A stretch of 8,635 nucleotides of DNA from Candidatus Poseidoniia archaeon (GCA_029941645.1 JAPYSZ010000017.1:7387-16021); one strand, 5' to 3'. Counted from the first letter of the stretch, positions 1 to 6,831 are shown. The notes: generated from the letters alone by a model not told the origin. Program-made: numbers and translations.

Positions 1-996
1 ATTGGTTTTTGGTCATCTAATGTTACAGCTAATGTATTGATTAATGGCATTCCTGTTCTTAGTTCTGTTGATGTCAATCCCAATCCAGTAGTGGCTGGTA
101 ATAGCGTTATTCTATTCGGAGATGCTACAGATCCAGACGGTAATCCTTTGAGTTATATCTGGACAACAGAGTTTTTGTTGTTTGCCAATGGTCAAAATTT
201 GTATGAGAGTTCAGATAATGGTTCTAGTGTATCAACCACAGATTCAGATATTGGAGAGCATGATGTTTATCTCAGAGTTACAGATTCATTAGGGGCCTCA
301 AGTGAGTCTATGACTATTAGTATTCAGATACTTTCTCCACCGATAGTATCAGCAACATGTGATGAAGAAGCTATACTTGAGGATGACTTATTGTTCACAG
401 CAATAGCTAGTGATAATGGAGGGCGGATAGTATTGTATGAATGGAATTTCAATAGTAGCACTGGAGATATTGATTCCGTTGATTTTAAAGGTTCAAACAC
501 TGTAGTACATTCCTATAATTACACACCACCCGATTCATCATTTTTAGTAGTTGTTAGGGTAACTGATGACGATGGGCTTGTTGCTAGAGATACATGTACG
601 GTTACTATAGTAGCTGATTCCACAACTAATAAGGGAAAAACATCATCAGGAAATAATCCTGAATCTGAACTACCAATTCCTTTGATTGCCGGAGGTGGAT
701 TATTGTTAATTATAGCAATAGGAGGTGCAGTTTTCTATATGAGTAGACGAGATGATTCTGCACCATATGAACTTCCAGTTTCATCCGAACCGGTTTCAGG
801 TTCTGAGTATATGGAATCCGTTGTTCCAGTAGTTTCTCCTGTAAAGGAACGTAGAGTTCGAAAGAGAAAAGTTGTAACAGAGACTATGACCATTGAATGC
901 CCTGAATGTTCAGCACGTATGGATATCCCTAAAATTTCTGGAACGCAACCAATTCAGTGTTCAGAATGTGGCTTAGAAGGAGAGATAGATCTTTGA
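1..996 (+). CDS. PKD-repeat surface protein with one TM helix and cytoplasmic zinc ribbon (5' partial)
   Basis: The reading frame is open from base 1, so the gene begins left of the window; the first possible start (TTG at 37) lies inside a beta-strand-like segment and is unlikely to be real. Numbering visible residues from base 1, two PKD/Ig-like beta-sandwich units occupy about 18-110 and 112-205, each with the DATDPDG/TDDDG-type turns and a closing 'RVTD' strand. The second unit has a Cys near each end (120 and 199), which could form a disulfide. A Ser/Asn/Gly stalk leads to one transmembrane helix (bases 676-744) and then RR, so the N-terminus is outside and the tail inside by the positive-inside rule. 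The tail is basic (RKRK) and ends in CxxC-x16-CxxC (Cys codons at 898, 907, 958, 967), a zinc-ribbon pattern. Inference: a cell-surface adhesion or binding protein with an intracellular metal-binding module. The ligand is unknown. Confidence 0.85.
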   Translation: MGFWSSNVTANVLINGIPVLSSVDVNPNPVVAGNSVILFGDATDPDGNPLSYIWTTEFLLFANGQNLYESSDNGSSVSTTDSDIGEHDVYLRVTDSLGASSESMTISIQILSPPIVSATCDEEAILEDDLLFTAIASDNGGRIVLYEWNFNSSTGDIDSVDFKGSNTVVHSYNYTPPDSSFLVVVRVTDDDGLVARDTCTVTIVADSTTNKGKTSSGNNPESELPIPLIAGGGLLLIIAIGGAVFYMSRRDDSAPYELPVSSEPVSGSEYMESVVPVVSPVKERRVRKRKVVTETMTIECPECSARMDIPKISGTQPIQCSECGLEGEIDL

Positions 997-1011
997 AATG
1001 GGTGCATACGG

Positions 1012-1021
1012 TTATTTTATA
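1012..1021 (+). promoter_or_regulatory. Possible archaeal TATA box upstream of the winged-helix gene
   Basis: TTATTTTATA lies in the 55-base gap after the PKD gene, 31-40 nt before the ATG at 1052. An archaeal box A at this distance would place transcription initiation a few bases before the ATG, giving a very short leader. The gap is short enough that read-through from the PKD gene is also possible. In this AT-rich background the match alone is weak evidence. Confidence 0.35.
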
Positions 1022-1051
1022 GGGAATCTTGCATAAGGAAATATAGTAAAG

Positions 1052-1558
1052 ATGAAACGCGTAAAACTCATTAATGACCCTGCCGAATTAGTGGCACTTT
1101 TTAGAGCAGTTGATTCTAAAGATAGACGTAATGTACTCGCTACTTTAGCCGAAGGTTGGACCATGATTAGCGATTTAGTTTCCAAACATGGAGAAGGCGC
1201 TTATGGTGCAATTACCTATTTTGAAAAATTCAAATTGGTTGAATCAAGATGGGAAGTAAATAACGAAAGTGGGAGGCCTGAAAAGGGTTATCGCACATTC
1301 TACAATGCTTTCCAGATATCAACTTCACTAACTTTTGATGAAACTCAGGAACTTTTAACAGTTGTTTTGATGACTGAGAAGAAGTTTAAGTCACTTGAAT
1401 CAAAGATTATTGAGATTATTGGTCCCGATGGAACATTTGCCAATGATGTTGCTAGAGATTTAGGTATTACCTCACTGACATTGAAAGGTTTAGTCAGGCG
1501 TTCCGTTGAATTCGATTTCAAAGGTCATAATATCGTTCCATTAAAGGAGGAAGAGTGA
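1052..1558 (+). CDS. Archaeal winged-helix (ArsR-like) transcriptional regulator
   Basis: A 168-residue soluble protein that I recognise as a conserved euryarchaeal ArsR-type regulator family. It opens with the family's signature MKRVKLINDPAELV. Residues about 10-90 form the first winged-helix domain: helix-rich 'DSKDRRNVLATLAEGW', then the helix-turn-helix up to 'FEKFKLVESRW' and a wing. Residues about 115-165 look like a second winged helix, with 'DVARDLGITSLTLKGLVRRS' as the helix-turn-helix and 'FDFKGHNIVPL' as its wing. No sensor domain and no Cys/His metal site is visible, so metal sensing is not implied by the ArsR label. It is translationally coupled to the downstream membrane protein, so the pair probably works together. 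The regulated genes cannot be read from the sequence. The length is normal for the family as I remember it. Confidence 0.82.
   Translation: MKRVKLINDPAELVALFRAVDSKDRRNVLATLAEGWTMISDLVSKHGEGAYGAITYFEKFKLVESRWEVNNESGRPEKGYRTFYNAFQISTSLTFDETQELLTVVLMTEKKFKSLESKIIEIIGPDGTFANDVARDLGITSLTLKGLVRRSVEFDFKGHNIVPLKEEE
1543..1550 (+). promoter_or_regulatory. Strong Shine-Dalgarno that decides the start of the 4-TM protein
   Basis: AAAGGAGG sits inside the last codons of the regulator gene, 7 nt before the ATG at 1558 but only 4 nt before the in-frame GTG at 1555. The spacing favours ATG 1558. It is the clearest Shine-Dalgarno I see in the window. The other genes where a promoter can be proposed appear to start with little or no leader. 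Confidence 0.7.
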
Positions 1559-2094
1559 TGGATGATTTGGATATCGACGAAACATTACCTGGACAAAAAA
1601 TAGAAGAAGAATCATTGGAAAAGGTTGTTAGAAGAGAGTCTAACTCCAGTTCTTCGTCAGAACCATCATCTACAGATGATTGGAATGGAGATTCACTGGA
1701 TGGAGATTCGCAGCGCGGTATGCTTTATTTGGTTGCAGGGGCAGGGTATGGTGCACTTGTCGTTTATTTAGTTCTAGTAATATCTCAAGGTATGAAAATT
1801 CCAGTTCTTAGCCCTGATACAAATATTGACCATATAAATGGTGCACTTTCGACATCAATTTTGATTTCAGCTATGGTTTTTGTTACAATTTGGGTTTTCA
1901 TGTCAGGTAAAAATCATTCTTTTTTTACAGAAGATCCAGATAAGGCAAAATTCTGGGCAGGAATTATTGGTTTAGTTTCTTTGGTAATAATTGCTACAAG
2001 TTGGGATAAGTATGAGACTGTGATGACAGTTTCGGCTTTATTGACATCCGTTTCTACTTGGGCTTATTTACGTTCTTCTCAAATGAAGTCCTGA
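1558..2094 (+). CDS. Acidic-N-terminus membrane protein with four TM helices, function unknown
   Basis: I do not recognise this 178-residue protein. The start chosen is ATG 1558, which overlaps the regulator's TGA by one base (TGATG) and has a well-spaced Shine-Dalgarno; GTG 1555 is the alternative. Residues 1-53 are hydrophilic, acidic and Ser-rich (a run of Ser at about 29-34), so probably disordered. Four hydrophobic segments follow at about 55-77, 97-116, 131-148 and 154-171, with short polar links. The even number of helices would put both termini on the same side, most likely the cytoplasm. No catalytic or transport motif is visible. Bases 1685-1709 contain the 10-mer ATGGAGATTC twice with a 15-base period, encoding NGDSL/DGDSQ, a small in-frame duplication. 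Tight coupling to the regulator suggests a membrane partner or target of it; that is inference only. Confidence 0.75.
   Translation: MDDLDIDETLPGQKIEEESLEKVVRRESNSSSSSEPSSTDDWNGDSLDGDSQRGMLYLVAGAGYGALVVYLVLVISQGMKIPVLSPDTNIDHINGALSTSILISAMVFVTIWVFMSGKNHSFFTEDPDKAKFWAGIIGLVSLVIIATSWDKYETVMTVSALLTSVSTWAYLRSSQMKS
1685..1709 (+). repeat. Short in-frame direct repeat (10-mer, 15-base period)
   Basis: ATGGAGATTC occurs at 1685-1694 and 1700-1709, encoding NGDSL and DGDSQ in the disordered N-terminal region of the four-helix membrane protein. It looks like a small slippage duplication with no sign of wider repetition. Confidence 0.6.
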
Positions 2095-2132
2095 GCAGGG
2101 TGGCCCAATTGCGTTAGATTTGGGTTTAATCC

Positions 2133-3551
2133 TTAGTGGCGCCACATTGGCAATACAGAATCGTATCCTGCTATTGGAACTCCAGTCATTGCAGCAGTAT
2201 TTTGATTATTTGTCCTAAGGTTTTCAGGGCTTAAATCTTGTATATTTCCAATACCTAAAGAACCAATAGTTTTTGATAAATTTGTCCCGAAGGCTTTCAG
2301 ATTTTCATTTGTACATTCACCTTCAAAAAATAGGCCTGAGGCTCCTAAAGCCATAAGTTTAGCAGCCATCTCATAATCTAATGTTTGACATGATGCTAGA
2401 ACAGTAAGTTTTTCTCTACAATTTCTTGCTGCTGTAACGGCAGCTTCAATAGGCATTTCTCGACTTGTTAAAATTGCACCTTCAGCCCCTGATTTAGCTA
2501 TTATTTTCAAGTCATTTTCGACATCACCTGCACCTAGTCTAACCATAATTGGTATTCTTTTGGCGGTGCTTTGTCTGATTAATTCTACAACAAAAGCTAG
2601 GTCTGTTGGCCTTTTCATATCTAATCTTCGATTTATTTCGGTAGCGCTCAAATCGATTATAGCCATATTAGCTGAATCTAAATTATTAGGAAATTTTCCA
2701 TTTATTCCCCATATCGAATAAATTGGTGCATTATCCCCAGTCCACAATAGTGGAATTGTTAGATTTAATGGTTGCTCTTTATTATTCCCAATTGATAGTG
2801 AAAAGTCTAAATCATCCAAATTAACAGTTCTTGGTCTTCTACTAAGTTGGGCATAAACTAACATTAACGTGTCAGTAATAGAAGAATCTTCAACTTTTAT
2901 TTTTTGCTGTTTCTTGTGCTTAAATTTTCCGCTAACGGTTTTAAAATTTAATCCAGTTGGATCTACTCCATAATCTCTGAGAGTTTTCTGAATAGCTTTC
3001 CAATCAGTAGGAGCTATATTTTTTGTTTCGAGAGTTCCATTATCATCAAATTCACCTGAAATGAACGCTCTTCCACCACTCATCATTCTTCCTATGTCAC
3101 CCCTAACATCTCCACAAACAATTAGATTTCCTCCACTCATACAGGTGGCTAAATCACCTTGAACATTACCTGAGATAATCAAGTCACCACCTTTCATTGA
3201 AGGGCCTGCATTTCCTTCTACTGAACCTTGTATTACAACAGTACCACCAGATAAACAATGTCCAACTCCATCATCACAATTACCATTTACGATAATCTCA
3301 CCTTTGCACATTCCATTTCCAACAAATCTTCCAGTGTCTCCATTTAGGACAATATTTGTTCCATTGTTCAATCCTCCAAAATTATCGCCAGCTTCACCAT
3401 CAAAGGTTAAATTTTTTCCAGATGGCATGTTAACGGCAATACAGGGTTGTGAATCCAAGTTGGTAACTTTTGCTGATTTGTGAGATTCAAGTCTTTTACG
3501 GAGTTGCTCATTAATTACAGTAGAGCTCCATGAGCTTTCAGAATCCCCCAT
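2133..3551 (-). CDS. Glutamate-synthase-related protein: GXGXG beta-helix fused to degenerate FMN-barrel-like region
   Basis: A 472-residue soluble protein. Residues about 48-168 contain about six consecutive coils of roughly 19 residues ending in patterns such as 'MSGGNLIVCGD' and 'LSGGTVVIQGS', the GXGXG right-handed beta-helix found at the C-terminus of glutamate synthase large subunit (GltB) and in formylmethanofuran dehydrogenase subunit C. After a basic linker (210-220), residues about 240-465 resemble the second half of the glutamate synthase FMN barrel: 'IPIMVRLGAG' corresponds to the V-K-L-V strand, 'AKSGAEGAILTS' to the AGAD-ILIS strand, and 'AKLMALGASGLFF' to the ALLGAD strand. The GHDGGTGASP flavin loop, the GEGG segment and the iron-sulfur Cys cluster are absent. 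The order (GXGXG first) is reversed relative to GltB. Ordinary glutamate synthase activity is therefore unlikely; a scaffolding or altered role is inferred. It lies 41 bases downstream of the prenyl synthase gene, with its own TATA-like box. Confidence 0.72.
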   Translation of the reverse strand: MGDSESSWSSTVINEQLRKRLESHKSAKVTNLDSQPCIAVNMPSGKNLTFDGEAGDNFGGLNNGTNIVLNGDTGRFVGNGMCKGEIIVNGNCDDGVGHCLSGGTVVIQGSVEGNAGPSMKGGDLIISGNVQGDLATCMSGGNLIVCGDVRGDIGRMMSGGRAFISGEFDDNGTLETKNIAPTDWKAIQKTLRDYGVDPTGLNFKTVSGKFKHKKQQKIKVEDSSITDTLMLVYAQLSRRPRTVNLDDLDFSLSIGNNKEQPLNLTIPLLWTGDNAPIYSIWGINGKFPNNLDSANMAIIDLSATEINRRLDMKRPTDLAFVVELIRQSTAKRIPIMVRLGAGDVENDLKIIAKSGAEGAILTSREMPIEAAVTAARNCREKLTVLASCQTLDYEMAAKLMALGASGLFFEGECTNENLKAFGTNLSKTIGSLGIGNIQDLSPENLRTNNQNTAAMTGVPIAGYDSVLPMWRH

Positions 3552-3572
3552 ATTTGTCCTATTTGTGACCTG

Positions 3573-3578
3573 TATATA
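3573..3578 (-). promoter_or_regulatory. TATA box for the GXGXG protein gene (leaderless-type)
   Basis: On the minus strand the 41-base gap between the prenyl synthase stop and this gene reads CGTATATACA, with TATATA 22-27 nt before the ATG at 3551. That is the spacing expected when an archaeal transcript begins at or next to the start codon. No Shine-Dalgarno is seen. The gene may thus be transcribed separately from the isoprenoid operon, although read-through is possible. Confidence 0.5.
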
Positions 3579-3592
3579 CGTGATTAGGTAGT

Positions 3593-4573
3593 TTAATGTC
3601 CTCTAGTAACCATGTATCCCAATAATTCTTCAAACAATTCACGTGCTTCACTTTGGGGATAATTTGACAAAGTTTTGCGAGCGCCCTCCAAATACCCCTT
3701 AGCTTGTTTGTGGCATTCCTCTAGCGCACCACATCTATCCATTATATTCACTGCTTCTTTTATTTCCTCATCGCTATTCTTGGAATCTAAAATTTCTATG
3801 AGCTTTTTTCGATCACTTTCATCAGCACGATTCAATGTTTCGATAACTAATAATGTTCTTTTGCCTTGTCTTATATCTGAACCAGAGGGCTTGCCTAGAA
3901 TTTTTTCGGAGGCTGTTGCATCGAGATAATCATCCCAAATTTGAAAACCTAAACCAACATTTGTTGCCATTTTTTCAAGTTGTCTTGCTTCTTTTTCACT
4001 AGTTCCACCTATCTTAGCTCCACCATATGCTGAAGCCCCAAAGAGGATTGAGGTTTTTAGTCGTATCATTTCTAAATATTCTTTTGCATCTACAGTTTCT
4101 TCCTCTTCAAAATTTATGTCCATTTGCTGTCCTTCAGCAATCTTCCTGACAACATATGCTATATTTTTCACTAAGTCTGCTTTTATTCCATCTTCAATAT
4201 CACAATCAGTTATCATTTCAAAGGCATATGCAAATAGCGTGTCACCAGCAAGTATTGCAGTAGATAATCCATATACTGTATGACATGCATCTACTCCATG
4301 CCTAAGGTCGTCATCGTCCATTACATCGTCGTGTACAAGAGTGAAGTTGTGTATAGCTTCTAGAGCAGTAGCAAATGGTATTGCCTTTTCCGAGTCTCCA
4401 CCGACCATTTCACAGGTTATAAGTGCCATAACTGGCCTCAATCTTTTACCACCGGCTAAGGGGATATGTGCAGTTGCATCGTAAAGTTTTCTTGGTTCTC
4501 TAATCTTTAGGTATTCTCTAAGTGCCTTGTCTATCGGTTCTGCTTTAATGGCTATTTTTTTCTTTAAACTCAT
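3593..4573 (-). CDS. Polyprenyl synthetase, probably geranylgeranyl diphosphate synthase
   Basis: A 326-residue cytosolic all-helical trans-prenyltransferase that condenses IPP onto allylic diphosphates, probably to C20 GGPP for archaeal ether lipids. Visible motifs in order: GGKRLRP (41-47, IPP binding), first Asp-rich motif DDVMD (82-86), EGQQMD (147-152), KTSILFGA (173-180), second Asp-rich motif DDYLD (214-218), and the Lys-containing GKPSGSDIRQGKRT (227-240). The fifth residue before the first Asp-rich motif is Phe77, as in crenarchaeal type I GGPP synthases, where it limits chain length; this supports C20 rather than longer products, though C15/C20 bifunctionality cannot be excluded. 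The ATG overlaps the upstream isomerase stop by 4 nt (ATGA), giving translational coupling and a coherent isoprenoid operon. All catalytic residues are intact and the length is usual for the family. Confidence 0.93.
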   Translation of the reverse strand: MSLKKKIAIKAEPIDKALREYLKIREPRKLYDATAHIPLAGGKRLRPVMALITCEMVGGDSEKAIPFATALEAIHNFTLVHDDVMDDDDLRHGVDACHTVYGLSTAILAGDTLFAYAFEMITDCDIEDGIKADLVKNIAYVVRKIAEGQQMDINFEEEETVDAKEYLEMIRLKTSILFGASAYGGAKIGGTSEKEARQLEKMATNVGLGFQIWDDYLDATASEKILGKPSGSDIRQGKRTLLVIETLNRADESDRKKLIEILDSKNSDEEIKEAVNIMDRCGALEECHKQAKGYLEGARKTLSNYPQSEARELFEELLGYMVTRGH

Positions 4574-5241
4574 TCGTAATTTCCCATATAGTGGATTTTA
4601 TTATCGCCTATTTCACCTAAGTTATCTAATGCCTTCCAAATGTCATTCAAAAAGTTTTCCTTTATTAGTTTGAACCAAGGGCCAATTTTGGCTTTTTTAT
4701 CCTCAAATAAACTATCCAATTCTTCTAAGTTGACGTATTTTGTTTCTTCGATTTCAATTATATTAGGGTTGATGTCAAGATCACATTTTATTGCAAAAAT
4801 ATAATCTAGTTCATGTTCAACCCACTTTTCATCTGCTCTGGCTTTGTACACCATCTTAGTTATGTAATTAAGCTGTTCTAGTTTTATTTCATCGGGTTCA
4901 ATACCTAGCTCTTGTTCCATCTTCCTTTTGGCGGCTGTCTTAGCACCATCAATTCCATTTACTTCTGAATCAATGTGAAGTGGGTGGCTACAACAACTAT
5001 TTGCCCAAATAGAAGGGAATGTTATTTTCTCTGAAGCTCTCTTCTGAATTAATAATTTACCAGAATTATTGAATAAAAGAACGCTAAAAGCTCGATGAAG
5101 TTTTCCTTCACCTAGATGACAATTGACTTTTGTATCTTTTCCAAGTATGTTGTCTTCTTTATCTACAAGGATACAAGCCTCCTCCATCATTTTAATTTGT
5201 TCTTGGTCGTATCCTAGAAGTTCTTGTCTTGCTTCCGACAT
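4570..5241 (-). CDS. idi: Isopentenyl-diphosphate delta-isomerase, type 1 (Nudix fold)
   Basis: Interconverts IPP and DMAPP in the cytosol, supplying the allylic primer for the downstream prenyl synthase. From the chosen ATG (5241) it has 223 residues. The eukaryote-like segment 'NCHLGEGKLHRAFS' carries metal-ligand His42 and His49; 'NSCCSHPL' holds the catalytic Cys84 and His86; 'EHELDYIF' supplies Glu142 (metal) and Glu144 (catalytic). The degenerate Nudix helix is 'AAKRKMEQELGI'. All residues needed for the E. coli-type mechanism are present. An upstream in-frame ATG at 5283 would add 14 residues, but these are encoded across the apparent TATA box and would make the gene overlap the divergent neighbour's longest frame. 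The shorter N-terminus also matches where family homology begins. Overlaps the synthase gene by 4 nt. Confidence 0.93.
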   Translation of the reverse strand: MSEARQELLGYDQEQIKMMEEACILVDKEDNILGKDTKVNCHLGEGKLHRAFSVLLFNNSGKLLIQKRASEKITFPSIWANSCCSHPLHIDSEVNGIDGAKTAAKRKMEQELGIEPDEIKLEQLNYITKMVYKARADEKWVEHELDYIFAIKCDLDINPNIIEIEETKYVNLEELDSLFEDKKAKIGPWFKLIKENFLNDIWKALDNLGEIGDNKIHYMGNYE

Positions 5242-5262
5242 TGTACTCTGAATTAAGGGTCC

Positions 5263-5272
5263 AATTAAAAAT
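5263..5272 (-). promoter_or_regulatory. TATA-like box for the isomerase-prenyl synthase operon
   Basis: On the minus strand this reads ATTTTTAATT, 22-31 nt before the ATG at 5241. The position fits an archaeal box A driving a leaderless or nearly leaderless transcript, and supports ATG 5241 over ATG 5283 as the start. There is no Shine-Dalgarno before ATG 5241. Confidence 0.45.
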
Positions 5273-5292
5273 GAACAGTGCATGCTAAGCTC

Positions 5293-5300
5293 TTTATTTT
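5293..5300 (+). promoter_or_regulatory. TATA-like box for the aldehyde dehydrogenase gene
   Basis: TTTATTTT lies 20-27 nt before the ATG at 5320, in mirror position to the box serving the isomerase on the other strand. With the GCATGC palindrome (5280-5285) close to the midpoint of the 78-base divergent gap, this makes a compact two-way promoter. Whether the palindrome binds anything is unknown. The next AT-rich run, ATTAAATAA at 5304-5312, is too close to the ATG to act as box A. Confidence 0.42.
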
Positions 5301-5319
5301 GCCATTAAATAAGGGTTCT

Positions 5320-6831
5320 ATGAGTAAGCTTGATTTTCTTAGTGAACTAGGTATTGATGACCTTAATTTAGGTGGATTTTCAACAGAATGGTTAGGTTCA
5401 GGGAGTGAACTGAAATCAGTAACACCAGCAGATGGTAGCGTAATTGCTAGTATCAAGCAATGTGATTCTGGAGATTACGAAAAAATAATGCAGGATACTA
5501 CGCGCGTGTTCAAAAAATGGAGGATGGAACCTGCCCCTAAGCGCGGAGAAGTAGTTAGGTTATTGGCTAACGAATTTCGTGATCACAAAGTAGCGTTGGG
5601 TAAATTAATATCATGGGAAATGGGTAAAATTCAAGCAGAAGGTGAAGGTGAAGTTCAGGAAATGATTGATATTGCAGATTATGCAGTTGGACTTAGTCGA
5701 CAACTTTACGGCAAGACTATGCACTCTGAACGCCCTAACCATCGCATGTATGAGCAATGGCACCCTTTAGGCGTTGTAGGTATTGTTACTGCCTTCAATT
5801 TTCCAGGTGCAGTATGGGCTTGGAATGCAATGATTGCAGCAGTATGTGGTGATGTTATGGTTTGGAAACCTTCCTCAAAAACCCCACTTACGGCAATTGC
5901 GATTCAGAAAATAGTCAATCGTGTAATGGAGCCGTTGGGCTGGAGCGGTGTTATGTCTCTGTTGGTTGGTTCAAGTAGAGATGTCGGAGAGATGTTAATC
6001 CATGACCGTAGAGTTCCTCTTGTTTCAGCTACAGGCTCTTGTCACATGGGCCGTAAGATAGGAGAGGCAGTTTCCAAAAGATTAGGTCGCTCTTTACTAG
6101 AATTGGGTGGGAATAATGGGATAATTGTAATGCCTGATGCCGATCCCGAGTTAGTTCTACGCGCAGTAGTTTTTGGAGCTGTAGGTACTACTGGACAAAG
6201 GTGTACAACAACACGACGCTTATTTTTGCATAAAAGTATTGCAAAAGATATTACTAAACGTTTAGTCACAGCTTATTCTCAAGTGAAAATAGGAGATCCT
6301 TTAGATTCAAAGACACTTATGGGTCCACTAGTTGACAATAATGCCGTTAATGATTTTGTTGAGGCATTAGAAATTATTAAGAAAGAGAAAGGTGAAATAC
6401 TTTGTGGTGGTGAAACAATAGATAATTCGGGATTCTTTGTAGAACCTACTATTGTAAAGGCACACAAGAAAATGGAAATTGCAAGAGAAGAAACGTTTGC
6501 TCCAATACTTTATTTATTTGAATTTGAAACTCTTGATGAGGCAATAAATATGCATAATTCAGTAGTTCAGGGTTTATCATCATCCATTTTTACAAGAGAT
6601 ATGCAATCAGTTGAGAATTTTCTATCACACGCGGGAAGTGATTGTGGAATTGCTAATGTGAATATTGGTACTAGTGGAGCAGAAATAGGTGGTGCTTTTG
6701 GTGGTGAAAAGGATACTGGCGGTGGTCGAGAGGCAGGTTCAGATTCATGGAAAGTTTATATGAGAAGACAGACCAATACACTTAACTGGTCAGATGAATT
6801 ACCATTAGCACAGGGAATACAATTTGGTTAA
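5320..6831 (+). CDS. ALDH7-family (antiquitin-like) aldehyde dehydrogenase, probably alpha-aminoadipic semialdehyde dehydrogenase
   Basis: NAD(P)-dependent oxidation of an aldehyde to its acid; the family's best-known substrate is alpha-aminoadipic semialdehyde in lysine breakdown. From ATG 5320 it has 503 residues, the usual family length. Catalytic and cofactor residues are intact: Asn160 in TAFNFPG, Lys183 in WKPS, Glu261 in LLELGGNN, Cys295 in TTGQRCT, and EETFAPI. Subfamily markers point to ALDH7: 'EGEGEVQEMIDIADYAVGLS', the Arg just before the catalytic Cys (both regions contact the aminoadipate chain in human ALDH7A1, as I recall), and the end 'GGEKDTGGGREAGSDSWK' through 'LPLAQGIQF', almost the same as the animal protein. 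A GTG at 5278 would add 14 residues but runs through the promoter; ATG 5320 gives a family-like N-terminus. No other lysine-catabolic gene is nearby, so the exact substrate is inferred. Confidence 0.92.
   Translation: MSKLDFLSELGIDDLNLGGFSTEWLGSGSELKSVTPADGSVIASIKQCDSGDYEKIMQDTTRVFKKWRMEPAPKRGEVVRLLANEFRDHKVALGKLISWEMGKIQAEGEGEVQEMIDIADYAVGLSRQLYGKTMHSERPNHRMYEQWHPLGVVGIVTAFNFPGAVWAWNAMIAAVCGDVMVWKPSSKTPLTAIAIQKIVNRVMEPLGWSGVMSLLVGSSRDVGEMLIHDRRVPLVSATGSCHMGRKIGEAVSKRLGRSLLELGGNNGIIVMPDADPELVLRAVVFGAVGTTGQRCTTTRRLFLHKSIAKDITKRLVTAYSQVKIGDPLDSKTLMGPLVDNNAVNDFVEALEIIKKEKGEILCGGETIDNSGFFVEPTIVKAHKKMEIAREETFAPILYLFEFETLDEAINMHNSVVQGLSSSIFTRDMQSVENFLSHAGSDCGIANVNIGTSGAEIGGAFGGEKDTGGGREAGSDSWKVYMRRQTNTLNWSDELPLAQGIQFG

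Noticed and set aside
37..39. TTG as the start of the PKD protein
   Set aside because: The frame is open back to base 1 and the preceding codons continue the same beta-rich pattern; the gene is cut by the window edge.
1555..1557. GTG as the start of the four-helix membrane protein
   Set aside because: Only 4 nt from the Shine-Dalgarno; the adjacent ATG at 1558 has better spacing and a better start codon.
2095..2132. Possible small RNA or terminator in the gap between convergent genes
   Set aside because: Only 38 bases, with no stable stem plus T-run and no RNA signature.
2136..2145. Perfect palindrome GTGGCGCCAC as a terminator between convergent genes
   Set aside because: It has no loop and no T-run on either strand and lies in the last codons of the GXGXG protein; probably coincidence.
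3675..3929. 84-residue plus-strand frame
   Set aside because: Antisense to the well-supported prenyl synthase, with no independent signal or domain.
5265..5456. 63-residue minus-strand frame upstream of the isomerase
   Set aside because: It lies opposite the start of the dehydrogenase and its promoter, has no recognisable domain and looks like a shadow of the real gene.
6042..6467. Two short minus-strand frames (6042-6269 and 6279-6467)
   Set aside because: Antisense to the catalytic part of the aldehyde dehydrogenase; composition and lack of motifs mark them as shadows.
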